From the NCBI GenBank assembly GCA_963995525.1, contig OZ023207.1, forward strand, positions 36,713,792-36,777,791: a stretch of DNA of 64,000 nt. The letters are read 5' to 3'. Below the pieces are notes generated by a model. That model was not told the origin of the DNA. It ran no database searches and saw only the letters and a list, made by a program, of their open reading frames with translations. This DNA comes from Escarpia spicata (Eukaryota; Annelida; Polychaeta; Sabellida; Siboglinidae). The position numbers were made by a program, and so were the translations under genes. Of this stretch, positions 35,122 through 43,160 are shown piece by piece (position 1 is the stretch's first letter; each line of letters starts with the position of its first letter).

Positions 35122-35424
35122 CGGAGGTCATCGCGTGACGCTCGAAGCTATCTTCGTTAATCATTCATCGCTTTACGATACTGTACGTGCCGTCCATGTA
35201 ACTCCTTGTAACTGCTCTCAAGTCAATAACACTACGACTAGCCTACGAGGGAGACGAGGAAAGGCGTGATCTAAAACCAATTCGGAGATTCCTTCGCCAC
35301 GAGGCAGAGCCGTGTAATCGATTTCGTTGTTTTTTCGACAAGTGGAGCTTGGTAAATGTAGCACACAACGCTACATTGTTGTTGTTTTATTGTGTATTTC
35401 TCTTACTATAACGGTTCTTCTAGA

Positions 35425-35660
35425 TAATCTCCTCCGTTCTTCCGTCCATTCATTCGTTCATCCGTTCGTTCTTACGTTCTTTCGGGCATTCGTTCAGTCT
35501 TTCCTCCGATCATACGAGTATCTATTGATTTGTTTGTTCGATCTCTAATCGGTCTATCCGGTCGTATGTTTGTCCGTTTATCTGTTGTTATTTTCTTCGT
35601 TTGTTTCTTGGTTATTTCGCTCATTTATTCATTCGACTGTCCGTCCGTCCATTTAATTTC
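35425..35660. repeat. Degenerate TTCG/TTCATTCG repeat
   Basis: Runs of TTCGTTC, CCGTCCATTC and similar tetranucleotide derivatives. A related AATCAATC/GATCAATC run lies at about 35845-35900. Confidence 0.65.
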
Positions 35661-37030
35661 TTATATCAAACACAAACAGTTTGATATATTATATTTTACA
35701 TCACGCCGACGTTGTAAATTAGAGACAGTAATGGTGCTACAAAGGTTTAGATCAAGACATTTCCAATAAATGATGAAATCGATGGGAAAATGACGACAAC
35801 ACATGGCGGGTATACACTCTTATACTGATACGGTTGTGAACGTGCCAATAAATCAATAAATCAATCAATCAACCAACCAATCGATCAATCGATCAATAAT
35901 TCACAATGTTTATCGATGTGGCTCCTCGATAGCGACTACCGTAGTATTAGAGGAGTCTCCTGACCCTACGTTTTGTTATTTATCATACGCTATACCATGT
36001 TTATCATAAGGTTATAGATTTGTATTATTTTATGTTTTTTGACATATATATATTGTATGTATTATTTGAAATGTCTGGGTCAAATCAAACAAATTCTTCT
36101 TCTTCTTGTTTATTCAAACAAATCAAACAAACACAGTAAAGGTACATATTAAGTGTGCAAAACATACTTGGAGTAGAGTTTGAAGGGCGTAACATTGAAG
36201 CAAATCAACTAATGCTTCTCGACATCTTTTGGAGTTTTATAATTACTGTTAATTTCAAAAAAGGAATGACGTACAACAATACATATGCTTTGATACATAC
36301 ATACATACATACATACATCTTGAAACGATACATTGCAATAACATTACTTCCTCGAACAATAACTTTCTAATAACTGTTTGTTATCACGTGCTCAATTATA
36401 CGAACAAACTAAATTAGTACAAGATACATTCAACGAATTCCAAAGTTTATTTCCAAAGATAATTGAAGACATATGCCTTCTAAAGGCTAATATATTGGTC
36501 CGGAAAAAAATATTCTCTACGTGTACAGTACTTAGTATCACGCTTCATATATACCTATACAGGTGTGCCTTATACATGCATGTACGTGTCATGCATGGTT
36601 ATACAGTTGTATACTTGTCATGCACGGTTGCATACATGTCATGTTTACATGGCACGATTGTTATATTTGATTGTATATATGTTACCGAAATAAGTTGGAT
36701 GTCGGTAAAACTGATTTTCCTTCAATGCCGTTTATGTAAAAAAAATCGAGATTTCCCTTTAAAATGATTCCTTAATATTCCTTTTATCGATTGTCGCTAC
36801 TGCTACTGTCTAATCAATAATTTATATTTTATTATGTATTTTAATGTCATTTTTGAGGAGCTGTGTCCCGCTTGGTTTCCGTAAAACAAAGTCGAAAATG
36901 CCGCTAATTGCGCGCGTTCTTTGCCACAATTTTTTTGATGATTCCTAACAAATCGGATATCCCCGTGCAGCTTGTCACGTCGTCTTTCCAAATAACAATT
37001 GCGCACTGCGACCTACAGAAAACAAGGAAC
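35660..37030. other. No gene recognised
   Basis: AT-rich with a (CATA)n run at about 36295-36318. Open frames at 36378-36767 and (minus) 37006-36803 have no recognisable domain. The base composition becomes GC- and CpG-richer from about 37000, marking the approach to the Polinton. Confidence 0.45.
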
Positions 37031-37039
37031 ACACCCCCT

Positions 37040-37480
37040 CTTATGACACATGTGTAAGCAAGTTCGGATCACGTGGTAGCAACGCAACCACGTGAGTAGT
37101 GTATAGACGAGGCAACGGCTCGCCCCGCCCCCTTTTAGGCCTAGCTCTATGCATAAAAAACGTCCTTATCTTTTTCGGGAACATACTTATAAAAAAAAGA
37201 TCAAAGGGTTTTGGTGACACTAAACGTTTTCGGGAACATACTTATACAAAACGTGATTGATGACCTGTCACTTTTGATTGATTACCTTTCCCCTTGAGGC
37301 GCCACCTAGCGGTTATTCCAGTGATTAATTTAGCCCTAGCGATCAACGTAGGACCTATCGTTGTGCTTACGTAAGCATTTATATAGCGTCCCTAGTTACG
37401 TAAGCAGCGTCCCCTAGCGATCAACCTCATAGCGGTATGCTGCGTAATACGTATATAACCGCGATAAAACCACTCATAAG
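37040..37480. repeat. Polinton left region with direct repeats
   Basis: CGGGAACATACTTATA occurs at 37176 and 37231, CCTAGCGATCAAC at about 37334 and 37413, and ACGTAAGCA twice near 37367 and 37395. It has no gene. It is a candidate terminal or regulatory region of the element, but no inverted partner was found on the right side. Confidence 0.5.
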
Positions 37481-37487
37481 CGCCGGC

Positions 37488-37560
37488 GCCGGATTAGCTC
37501 TCCTGGGAGAGCGTTCGACTAGGGATCGCAAGATTCCGGGTCCGAATCCGTACGTCGGCC
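37488..37560 (+). ncRNA. Degenerate tRNA-like sequence (Pol III box A/B)
   Basis: A 73-nt segment can be laid out as a tRNA. The acceptor arm pairs in about 5 of 7 positions, the D stem GCTC/GAGC is perfect with an 8-nt loop, the anticodon stem pairs in 4 of 5 with loop CTAGGGA (anticodon AGG, Pro-like), and the T loop reads TCCGAAT. The T stem is poor (about 2 of 5). Box A-like TAGCTCTCCTGGG and box B-like GGGTCCGAATCC are evident. A T5 tract follows 3 nt after. It could be a decayed tRNA, a tRNA-derived transcript or a SINE-like head, 77 bp before the NADAR gene. Confidence 0.5.
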
Positions 37561-37563
37561 CTC

Positions 37564-37568
37564 TTTTT
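37564..37568 (+). terminator. T5 tract, possible Pol III terminator
   Basis: Five T residues just beyond the tRNA-like sequence, where a Pol III terminator would be expected. Isolated T5 tracts are common, so the value lies in the position. Confidence 0.4.
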
Positions 37569-37603
37569 AGAGCCTCCATCTAACGGCGGCGGCGGCGGTT
37601 CTA

Positions 37604-37609
37604 TATAAG
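37604..37609 (+). promoter_or_regulatory. TATA box of NADAR gene
   Basis: TATATAAGC with TATAAG starting 34 bp before the ATG at 37638; leaves a very short 5' UTR. Confidence 0.6.
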
Positions 37610-37637
37610 CGGTGCCGGTAGCGGGTTATCGGTAGTC

Positions 37638-38096
37638 ATGTTGTCGGATCCTATAAAGTTTGGCGGATCGCGCTCGTTCTTGTCAAATATGTACGCGTGC
37701 CGAATGACGACGGTGTACGGTCGGGGCTTCCGATCCGTCGAGCAAGCCTATCAGTATAGGAAAGCGATATTCAACGAAGACCTCGAATGCGCCGCGTGTA
37801 TCAAAAGAGCGCGATCGCCCTATTTAGCGAAACGACTCAGTTACGGAATTCGAAAAAAGAGAACGGGAACCGAATGGAACGCCGTTAGGGTCGCGTGTAT
37901 GAAGGGGCTGTTGTTGAGTAAGTTTGGCGGGTCGGCCAAGTTGAAGGCCGAACTATTGGCCACCGGAGACGCCGAATTGGTGGAAAGGGTACCGAGTAGG
38001 GAGGGTTTCTGGGGTACCGGGATCGGGAACGTTGCGGGGGAGAACAAGCTCGGTAAACTGTTGATGGAGGTGCGCGACGCTTATAAAGACGCGTAA
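37638..38096 (+). CDS. NADAR-domain protein (YbiA-like ADP-ribosyl-guanine glycosidase)
   Basis: Intact 152-aa frame covering a complete NADAR domain. Visible family blocks: FGGSRSFLSNMYAC (residues about 8-21), GFRSVEQAYQYRKA (about 31-44), IKRARSPYLAKRLSY, EWNAVRVACMKGLLLSKF, LLATGDAELVER, and the C-terminal FWGTG ... AGENKLGKLLMEVRD. E. coli YbiA and relatives cleave N-glycosidic bonds. NADAR enzymes have been shown to remove ADP-ribose from guanine in nucleic acid and to act as antitoxins to DarT-type toxins. It is the first gene of the element and has its own TATA box. It is undamaged while most large neighbours are broken. A counter-defence or DNA-repair role for the element is inference. 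Two partial relatives lie at 4.0-4.2 and 55.3-55.4 kb. Confidence 0.88.
   Translation: MLSDPIKFGGSRSFLSNMYACRMTTVYGRGFRSVEQAYQYRKAIFNEDLECAACIKRARSPYLAKRLSYGIRKKRTGTEWNAVRVACMKGLLLSKFGGSAKLKAELLATGDAELVERVPSREGFWGTGIGNVAGENKLGKLLMEVRDAYKDA
38082..38087 (+). promoter_or_regulatory. TATA box of packaging ATPase
   Basis: TATAAA 40 bp upstream of the ATPase ATG (38122), lying inside the last codons of the NADAR gene. Confidence 0.5.
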
Positions 38097-38121
38097 AAAG
38101 CGTTAGCCAGTATCAGTGAAC

Positions 38122-38750
38122 ATGGGCGGACCACTGTTGAAGCATCCGTTTACGTGTATAGTATCCGGTCCTACGGGATGCGGTAAGACGACGTTCGTCG
38201 ACCGTCTGATACGACACGCTATGATCGATCCACCGCCCGAGAAAATCCTGTGGTGCTACGGGCAGTGGCAGACCGCCTACGCGTCTATATCTCCGAAAAT
38301 AGACTTCGTAGACGGCCTGCCGGCTACGACACATTTAGATGGTAACAAGAGGACGCTTTTAGTACTCGACGACCTCATGGAGGAGACCGATAGCGGAGTG
38401 ACGGCGCTGTTTACTAAAAAAGTCATCATTGTAATACGTCGGTCGTACAACTCCGACAGAACATGTTTCCGAAAGGGAAAGAAAACCGTACAATCAGCCT
38501 GAACGCCCAATACATAGCGCTATTCAAGAAACCACGAGACGCCGGTCAAGTAGGTCACCTAGCGAAACAGATGTACCCGGGAAAGGTCAACTACATGATA
38601 GAGGCTTTCAAAGACGCGACGTCGGCGGCGTACGGCTATCTCTTCGTGGATCTGAAACAGGAAACGGAAGAGTACATGCGCCTGCGTACGTGTATATTTC
38701 CAGACGACCCCTTTCAGTACGTCTACGTACGGAAGGGTGGCCAACTATAA
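38122..38750 (+). pseudogene. FtsK/A32-like genome-packaging ATPase, one frameshift
   Basis: The ATG at 38122 is preferred over the GTG at 38116 because it gives the usual short lead before the Walker A motif. Walker A is SGPTGCGKTTF (about residues 14-24) and Walker B is LLVLDDLMEE (about 76-85). The family pumps viral DNA into the capsid. The frame is lost at an A6 tract near 38416-38421. The C-terminal part (FPKGKENRTISLNAQYIALF, then KKPRD and QMYPGK...) continues in another frame to the stop at 38748-38750. Length with both parts is normal for Polintons. A homopolymer sequencing error, a real 1-bp indel, or slippage on the A tract are all possible. Confidence 0.9.
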
Positions 38751-38751
38751 G
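38746..38751 (+). promoter_or_regulatory. TATA box of pX-like gene
   Basis: TATAAG 43 bp upstream of the ATG at 38789, overlapping the ATPase stop codon. Confidence 0.55.
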
Positions 38752-38788
38752 TAGAGAGGGACGTCGCCGCGTACGCTTATTAGTCGTT

Positions 38789-39202
38789 ATGACGGGACGA
38801 CGCGCGGTGGTAGCGGCGAAGCGACGACCAAAGGTGGCGCCGACGGTGTTAGAGCAACGCGTGAAGAGACACATTTTCGCCCTGCAGCTGTTGGATAGAC
38901 ATAAGCGGAACATCGATCTGCGAAAAGCCGTGCTCGCCCACTCGGAGGTCGGTCTCATATGTAGTCTGTGCGATTGCGCGTACAATATTCTGAGAGGGAA
39001 CGTGAAGGTGTCGCCGAAGCAGAAACGCGTGTTGACGAAATACAGAGATCACCTGCGTGACCTGGTCAACAAACGAATTCCGGTGAAGCGGAAGCGAGCC
39101 ATCTTGCAAACGGGGGCGGGTGGGTCTCTGACGGCCCTGCTAGCGCCGTTAGCAAGTACCGTTCTCCTGCCACTACTCAAACAGGTCATCGGGGGTAATT
39201 GA
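38789..39202 (+). CDS. Conserved Polinton basic protein, pX-like
   Basis: 137 aa from the ATG at 38789, which is chosen because it lies 43 bp after a TATA box and matches the usual MTGRR-type start; the open frame extends further upstream without support. The N-terminus is very basic. A conserved core follows (LAHSEVGLICSLCDCAYNIL, then RGNVKVSPKQKRVLTKYRDH), with KRKRAILQTGAGGSLTALLA at the end and a hydrophobic, Gly-rich C-terminus. Proteins of this shape are common in Polintons and adintoviruses and have been compared with adenovirus core or membrane-active proteins. The exact role is unknown. Intact. Its TGA overlaps the next ATG by one base. Confidence 0.65.
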   Translation: MTGRRAVVAAKRRPKVAPTVLEQRVKRHIFALQLLDRHKRNIDLRKAVLAHSEVGLICSLCDCAYNILRGNVKVSPKQKRVLTKYRDHLRDLVNKRIPVKRKRAILQTGAGGSLTALLAPLASTVLLPLLKQVIGGN

Positions 39203-39858
39203 TGCAGTACGCAAAGAAGATGGCGTTGGTCGACCCGCGATTGGTGGAACGCCTCCTTCCACCACAATCGTCGAGCAGGACGCCCCGATCACGTGTGATG
39301 AGTAGCCTGGACAGCGACATGAAGGACATTCTAGAGCGATCGGATTTATCCGAACGCGATAAGGTGGCGTCGTACAATCAACTGCTGAGTCGCTACAACA
39401 CTATAGAGGCGGATCGAGCGGCGCAACCGGTACGCGTGTCGATGGTCAACGCCGACGGCGGCGAGATACAGCCGCAGCCCGCGGCGGTGGTGGTGGCGCC
39501 ATCGTCGGAGGCCGTAGAGCGCGAAATCTTAGCCAGCATGCCGAAAACGCTGAAAGGGAAGGCGAGTCTGCTTATCGCGAAAATGAAAGCCGATCAGTTG
39601 TGTCGATGGAACGACCGCGGTGAATTCGTGTACGACGGTAAAACGATCGCGGGGAGTAACATGATCGATCTAGTGAACGATCTCATGCGAACGAGAACGA
39701 AGACGACACACCCCCTAGGATGGCGAGAGTTCGGGTTGCGCATGAAGAGTATGAACATTCCTATGGAGTTCGTCGGCAACCCGCGCTATCGGGAGTACAT
39801 GGAGCGGCGGCGGCGGCGACAAAGAGAAGAGGAGTCGGAGCAGTCGGCGGTCAGTTAA
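39202..39858 (+). CDS. Conserved Polinton protein of unknown function
   Basis: 218 aa from the ATG at 39202 (the preceding TTG is not needed). N-terminal KKMALVDPRLVERLLPP, then DMKDILERSDLSERDKVASY and NQLLSRYN form a conserved helical block. A Pro/Ala/Val-rich linker follows. The C-terminal domain has RWNDRGEFVYDGKTIAGSNM and HPLGWREFGLRMK, ending in an Arg/Glu-rich tail. I recognise it as a frequent Polinton neighbour of the integrase and capsid genes, but no biochemical role is known to me. Intact. Confidence 0.6.
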   Translation: MQYAKKMALVDPRLVERLLPPQSSSRTPRSRVMSSLDSDMKDILERSDLSERDKVASYNQLLSRYNTIEADRAAQPVRVSMVNADGGEIQPQPAAVVVAPSSEAVEREILASMPKTLKGKASLLIAKMKADQLCRWNDRGEFVYDGKTIAGSNMIDLVNDLMRTRTKTTHPLGWREFGLRMKSMNIPMEFVGNPRYREYMERRRRRQREEESEQSAVS

Positions 39859-39941
39859 GCGGGGAAGGCGGAACGAAGACGATGTGGGTCTAGAAAGAGA
39901 CAACGAGCGTGGGACGTCGTGACGTGGGAATCGGTGTGACG

Positions 39942-40136
39942 ATGCCGACACAACGAACGGCCATCGTCGTCGGCCTCGTCATCACGGTTATCGCTCTCTA
40001 TATGTGTATAATATTCGTCGTTCATTGGTCATCGTCGGCGTCGTCGTCGTCGTCATCATGGTGTCCGGGTGGAGTCGTCGTCGTCGTACAAAACGAAAGC
40101 TTCGACAACGAACCATTGACGACGACGACGACCTGA
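39942..40136 (+). CDS. Possible small single-pass membrane protein
   Basis: 64 aa from the ATG at 39942. One strong membrane helix (AIVVGLVITVIALYMCIIFV), then Ser and Val runs from CGTCGT-type repeats, and a Thr tail. It overlaps the integrase start in another frame. It could be a genuine small membrane protein or an upstream shadow of the CGT repeat region. Confidence 0.35.
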   Translation: MPTQRTAIVVGLVITVIALYMCIIFVVHWSSSASSSSSSWCPGGVVVVVQNESFDNEPLTTTTT

Positions 40137-41422
40137 ACGAACTCTACTTCGATCCGAAACGGGCGGGAAGTTACGGAGGCGTCGACGCGTTGCACGGGGC
40201 GTCGACCCGACGACGACCGGCCGTCGAGCGGTGGCTAGCGGCGCAGGACGCCTATACCCTACACAAACCGGTTAAACGACGTTTCAAACGACGTTGCGTC
40301 ATCGTGGGCGGTCATAACCAACAGTGGCAAGCCGATCTGGTCGACTTGACTAGGCTGAAAAAACACAACGACGGTATAACATTCCTATTGACGGTCATCG
40401 ACGTGTTTTCGAAGCGGGCGTGGTGCGTTCCGTTGAAGAGTAAGTCCGGCGCGTCGCTCGTCGCGGCCTTCGAGGGTCTGCTGAGCGGCGCACAGCCGCC
40501 GCCGAACGCGCTACAGACCGATAAGGGGACCGAGTTTCTGAACCGACCCCTGCAAACGTTCCTAAAGAGTCGCGGCGTTCATCATTTCGTAACGCATAAC
40601 GAGGACACTAAAGCGAGCCACTGTCATCGACGTGTTTTCGAAGCGGGCGTGGTGCGTTCCGTTGAAGAGTAAGTCCGGCGCGTCGCTCGTCGCGGCCTTC
40701 GAGCGTCTGCTGAGCGGCGCACAGCCGCCACCGAACGCGCTGCAGACTGATAAGGGGACCGAGTTTCTGAACCGACCCCTGCAAACGTTCCTAAAGAGTC
40801 GCGGCGTTCATCATTTCGTAACGCATAACGAGGACACTAAACCGAGCGTCGTGGAACGCTTCAATCGGACTTTGAAGACGCGCATGTGGCGTTATTTTAC
40901 GAAACACGAGACGCTGCGCTACGTAGAGGCGTTACCGGATTTCGTGCATTCGTACAACAACGCCTACCACCGAAGCATCGGTAGGACGCCGGCGAGCGTC
41001 GACGCGACGAATCAGGAGGACGTATGGCAACGCCTGTACGGAGGCGGCGGCGGTGGCGGTGGCGCAAAAAAACGAAACTGCGCGAGGGAGATCGCGTGCG
41101 TATCAGTAAGACGAAGGGTCAATTCAAAAAAGGATACATGGCTAACTGGAGCGAGGAGCTCTTCACCGTCGCAGAGGCGCATCTGTCCGCACCGCCCGTT
41201 TATCGCCTGAAGGACGACGCCGGGACACCGGTAGAGGGCACCTTCAACGAACCGGAACAACAACGCGTAGTCGTTCCGAAGGACAAACTGTATCGCGTGG
41301 AGGAGGTTCTGCAGCGTCGTCGTCGGCGCGGCGGCGCCGGGTCCGAGGCGTTCGTAAAATGGAGCGGTTATCCGGCCTCCTTCAACAGCTGGATCGACGG
41401 CGCGTCGCTCGTGGACCTATAA
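40058..41422 (+). pseudogene. RVE-family integrase with chromodomain, broken
   Basis: The likely start is the ATG at 40058 (the frame opens earlier at a GTG). N-terminal block LNELYFDPKRAGSYGGVDAL, then QWQADLVDL (first Asp), LQTDKGTEFLNRPLQTFL (second Asp) and PSVVERFNRTLK (Glu) give the DDE triad. An SH3-like part (LREGDRVRISKTKGQFKKGY) and a chromodomain (YRVEEVLQRR..., FVKWSGYPASFNSWID) end the protein, as in other Polinton integrases. Two breaks: a 225-bp tandem duplication (offset 229 bp, so frame-changing) and a frameshift in the Gly/poly-A tract at about 41045-41075. Integration by this copy is not expected. Confidence 0.92.
40394..40847 (+). repeat. 225-bp tandem duplication inside integrase
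   Basis: Copy 1 is 40394-40618 and copy 2 is 40623-40847; the two differ at only about five positions. The 229-bp offset is not a multiple of three, so translation enters copy 2 in the wrong frame and stops at 40670. High identity suggests a recent event or an assembly artefact. Confidence 0.9.
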
Positions 41423-41528
41423 TAGCGCGACGGCGGCGGCTCCGGCTAGCCAGTCATGACGAGTCGTTGGACTCGCCACCAAGGATGCTGGCGACTGCAA
41501 GAGGCGGGATTATGCGAGGTTCCTCCCG

Positions 41529-41534
41529 TATAAG
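41529..41534 (+). promoter_or_regulatory. TATA box of membrane-protein gene
   Basis: GTATAAGGGG, 43 bp upstream of the ATG at 41572. Confidence 0.5.
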
Positions 41535-41571
41535 GGGCCCTGCTGTATCGACAGACCGCAGTGGCGCGACG

Positions 41572-41932
41572 ATGATCGACGAGGCGACGAGGCACGGCGA
41601 CGATACCGCTTCAGAAGAGGCGACGAAGACTACCAGCGAGGACTCCGTCGACGCCGCCGAGAACTCCGTCGACACAGGCGCTACCGCAACCACCACGGTC
41701 AACGAACCCGTTTCATGGCGGCTCTGCGGAAACGAATGCCGAAATCGTATTCATCTGTTTGGTCATCGTCCTGTATTTCGTCATCGCCGTTAGTATATAC
41801 AATCTGACGCGGGGTCAAGGCGACTCCAACCTGTGGACGGCGCTGTTGAGCAGCTGTCTCGGTTACCTCCTCCCGAGGCCGTCTATGAGCGGCGGTCGAC
41901 GACGACAAAACGGCGATGGCGGTATCGTCTGA
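41572..41932 (+). pseudogene. Single-pass membrane protein, frameshifted
   Basis: The ATG at 41572 opens an acidic, Thr/Ser-rich stretch (DEATRHGDDTASEEATK...). The membrane part lies in another frame, from about 41717 to a TGA at 41930-41932: AEIVFICLVIVLYFVIAVSI, then YNLTRGQGDSNLWTALLSSC and GYLLPRPS. A small protein with this helix and a DSNLWTALL-type motif is recurrent in Polintons next to the penton gene; its role is unknown. A frameshift near 41700-41720 separates the parts. Its end overlaps the penton start by 17 bp. Confidence 0.55.
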
Positions 41933-42784
41933 CTTTTACCTGACGCTACCGAGCAACGCGTCTATGAAGCGGCACCCCGAAAATACGTTGACGCACTACA
42001 TCACGACGCTGCCGCGACGTTTCGACCTGCCTGGAGGAGAATGGGAATGCGAACTGGTGACGCTACAGTACCCGCACACGTTGTACAACGTGAGAGAGGA
42101 GGACGCCACCTTCTACCATCGGGCCCGCTGGGCGACCCGGGTCTTTACACGACCATGGACGGTGTCGAGATATACCGACAGGGTACGATTACTCACGGTT
42201 TCTACAACAACGTTTACGTGCTGCTGCGCCAGTTCAACGAGCAGCTAATGAAATTGTGCACCGATAAGGTCAAGGTGCGTCTAGAGTTCAGCGGCGTCTC
42301 TAACCGAATGACGCTGCGTATGTCGTCGGGTGTCATCTTTACCCTGCCCGATACGAGCCGTCTGCAGAGCGTGCTAGGTTTCCATAACAACGTTATCACG
42401 AGTCCCCCGATGATGGGCCCCGAACCGGAAGGCGGTGTCGTTATCGAGACCAGCCCCGCCGCGTACACGTACGCGTACGAAGGTCACAATACGGTGGATA
42501 TGAAGGCGGGCGTCGACACCCTGTACGTGTACACGGATCTCGTGGAATCGCGCGTCGTCGGTGACGTGTACGCGCCGCTCCTTCGAAACATCGCCGCCTT
42601 CGGTACGAACGGTAGCTTTATTTCGGAAACGTTCGACCGCGTCCAATACGTTAAGCTGCTGCGGCATCAATTCGATACGATCGAGGTCGATATAAGAGAC
42701 GATCGCGGTCAACCGATACCATTCGAGCGGGGAAAGCTAGTGGCGACGCTTCAAATCAGACGCTGTAAATCGAGATTGTTTTAA
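41916..42784 (+). pseudogene. Minor capsid protein (penton), one frameshift
   Basis: Single jelly-roll penton of Polintons. The N-terminal block is SSDFYLTLPSNASMKRHPEN, LTHYITTLPRRFDLPGGEWE and LVTLQYPHTLYNV. After a frameshift in the G/C-rich tract at about 42115-42145 come TLPDTSRLQSVLGF, TLYVYTDLVESRVVGDVYAP and the C-terminal FDTIEVDIRDDRGQPIPFER with GKLVATLQIRR. The length (about 290 codons) is normal. The protein forms the pentameric vertices of the capsid. The first ATG of the second open frame (42041) is spurious. Confidence 0.88.
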
Positions 42785-42789
42785 CCACG

Positions 42790-43158
42790 ATGCCGACGAC
42801 GAACCCGGTCTTCGTCGATGGTCGGGGTCAACGAGGACACGGTCTGGGTAATATCTTCGGGAGCCTGTTTCGAAGCGTCATGCCGCTTTTTAAGAGAGGC
42901 GCCGTGGCGTTGGGAAAACGCGCGCTCAAAACCGGCGTGCACGTGGCGCGGGACGTCGTCGCCGGCGGCAATCTGAAAGCGTCGGTAAAACGACGCGCGA
43001 AGGAGGCCGGCGTCGATCTTCTCGACGGCCTATTGAAAGGGCCGGCGCCGAAGAGGAGGCCAAAAGTGCAGCAGCGTATAAAGAAACCGCGTCGAACGGC
43101 GACGACCGTCAGTAGACGGAAGAGAGGGCGTCGACCGGTCGATATATTCGACGCGTAA
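42790..43158 (+). CDS. Small basic pVI/pX-like protein
   Basis: 122 aa, intact, 5 bp after the penton stop. A Gly-rich amphipathic start (GRGQRGHGLGNIFGSLFRSV) leads into MPLFKRGAVALGKRALKTGV and a very basic C-terminus (KRRPKVQQRIKKPRR, RRKRGRRPVDIFDA). In Polintons and adintoviruses a protein of this type sits between the capsid genes and has been likened to adenovirus pVI or pX, which bind DNA or disrupt membranes. No direct evidence for function here. Confidence 0.65.
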   Translation: MPTTNPVFVDGRGQRGHGLGNIFGSLFRSVMPLFKRGAVALGKRALKTGVHVARDVVAGGNLKASVKRRAKEAGVDLLDGLLKGPAPKRRPKVQQRIKKPRRTATTVSRRKRGRRPVDIFDA

Positions 43159-43160
43159 CG

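Noticed and set aside
36378..36767. 129-codon plus-strand frame
   Set aside because: AT-rich, contains low-complexity Tyr/Val/Met stretches, no homology recognised.
37488..37560. A functional tRNA-Pro(AGG) gene
   Set aside because: The T stem pairs poorly and the acceptor stem has mismatches, so I kept it only as tRNA-like.
41359..41571. Upstream extension of the membrane-protein frame from the first possible start
   Set aside because: It overlaps the integrase chromodomain in another frame; the TATA box and ATG at 41572 support the later start.
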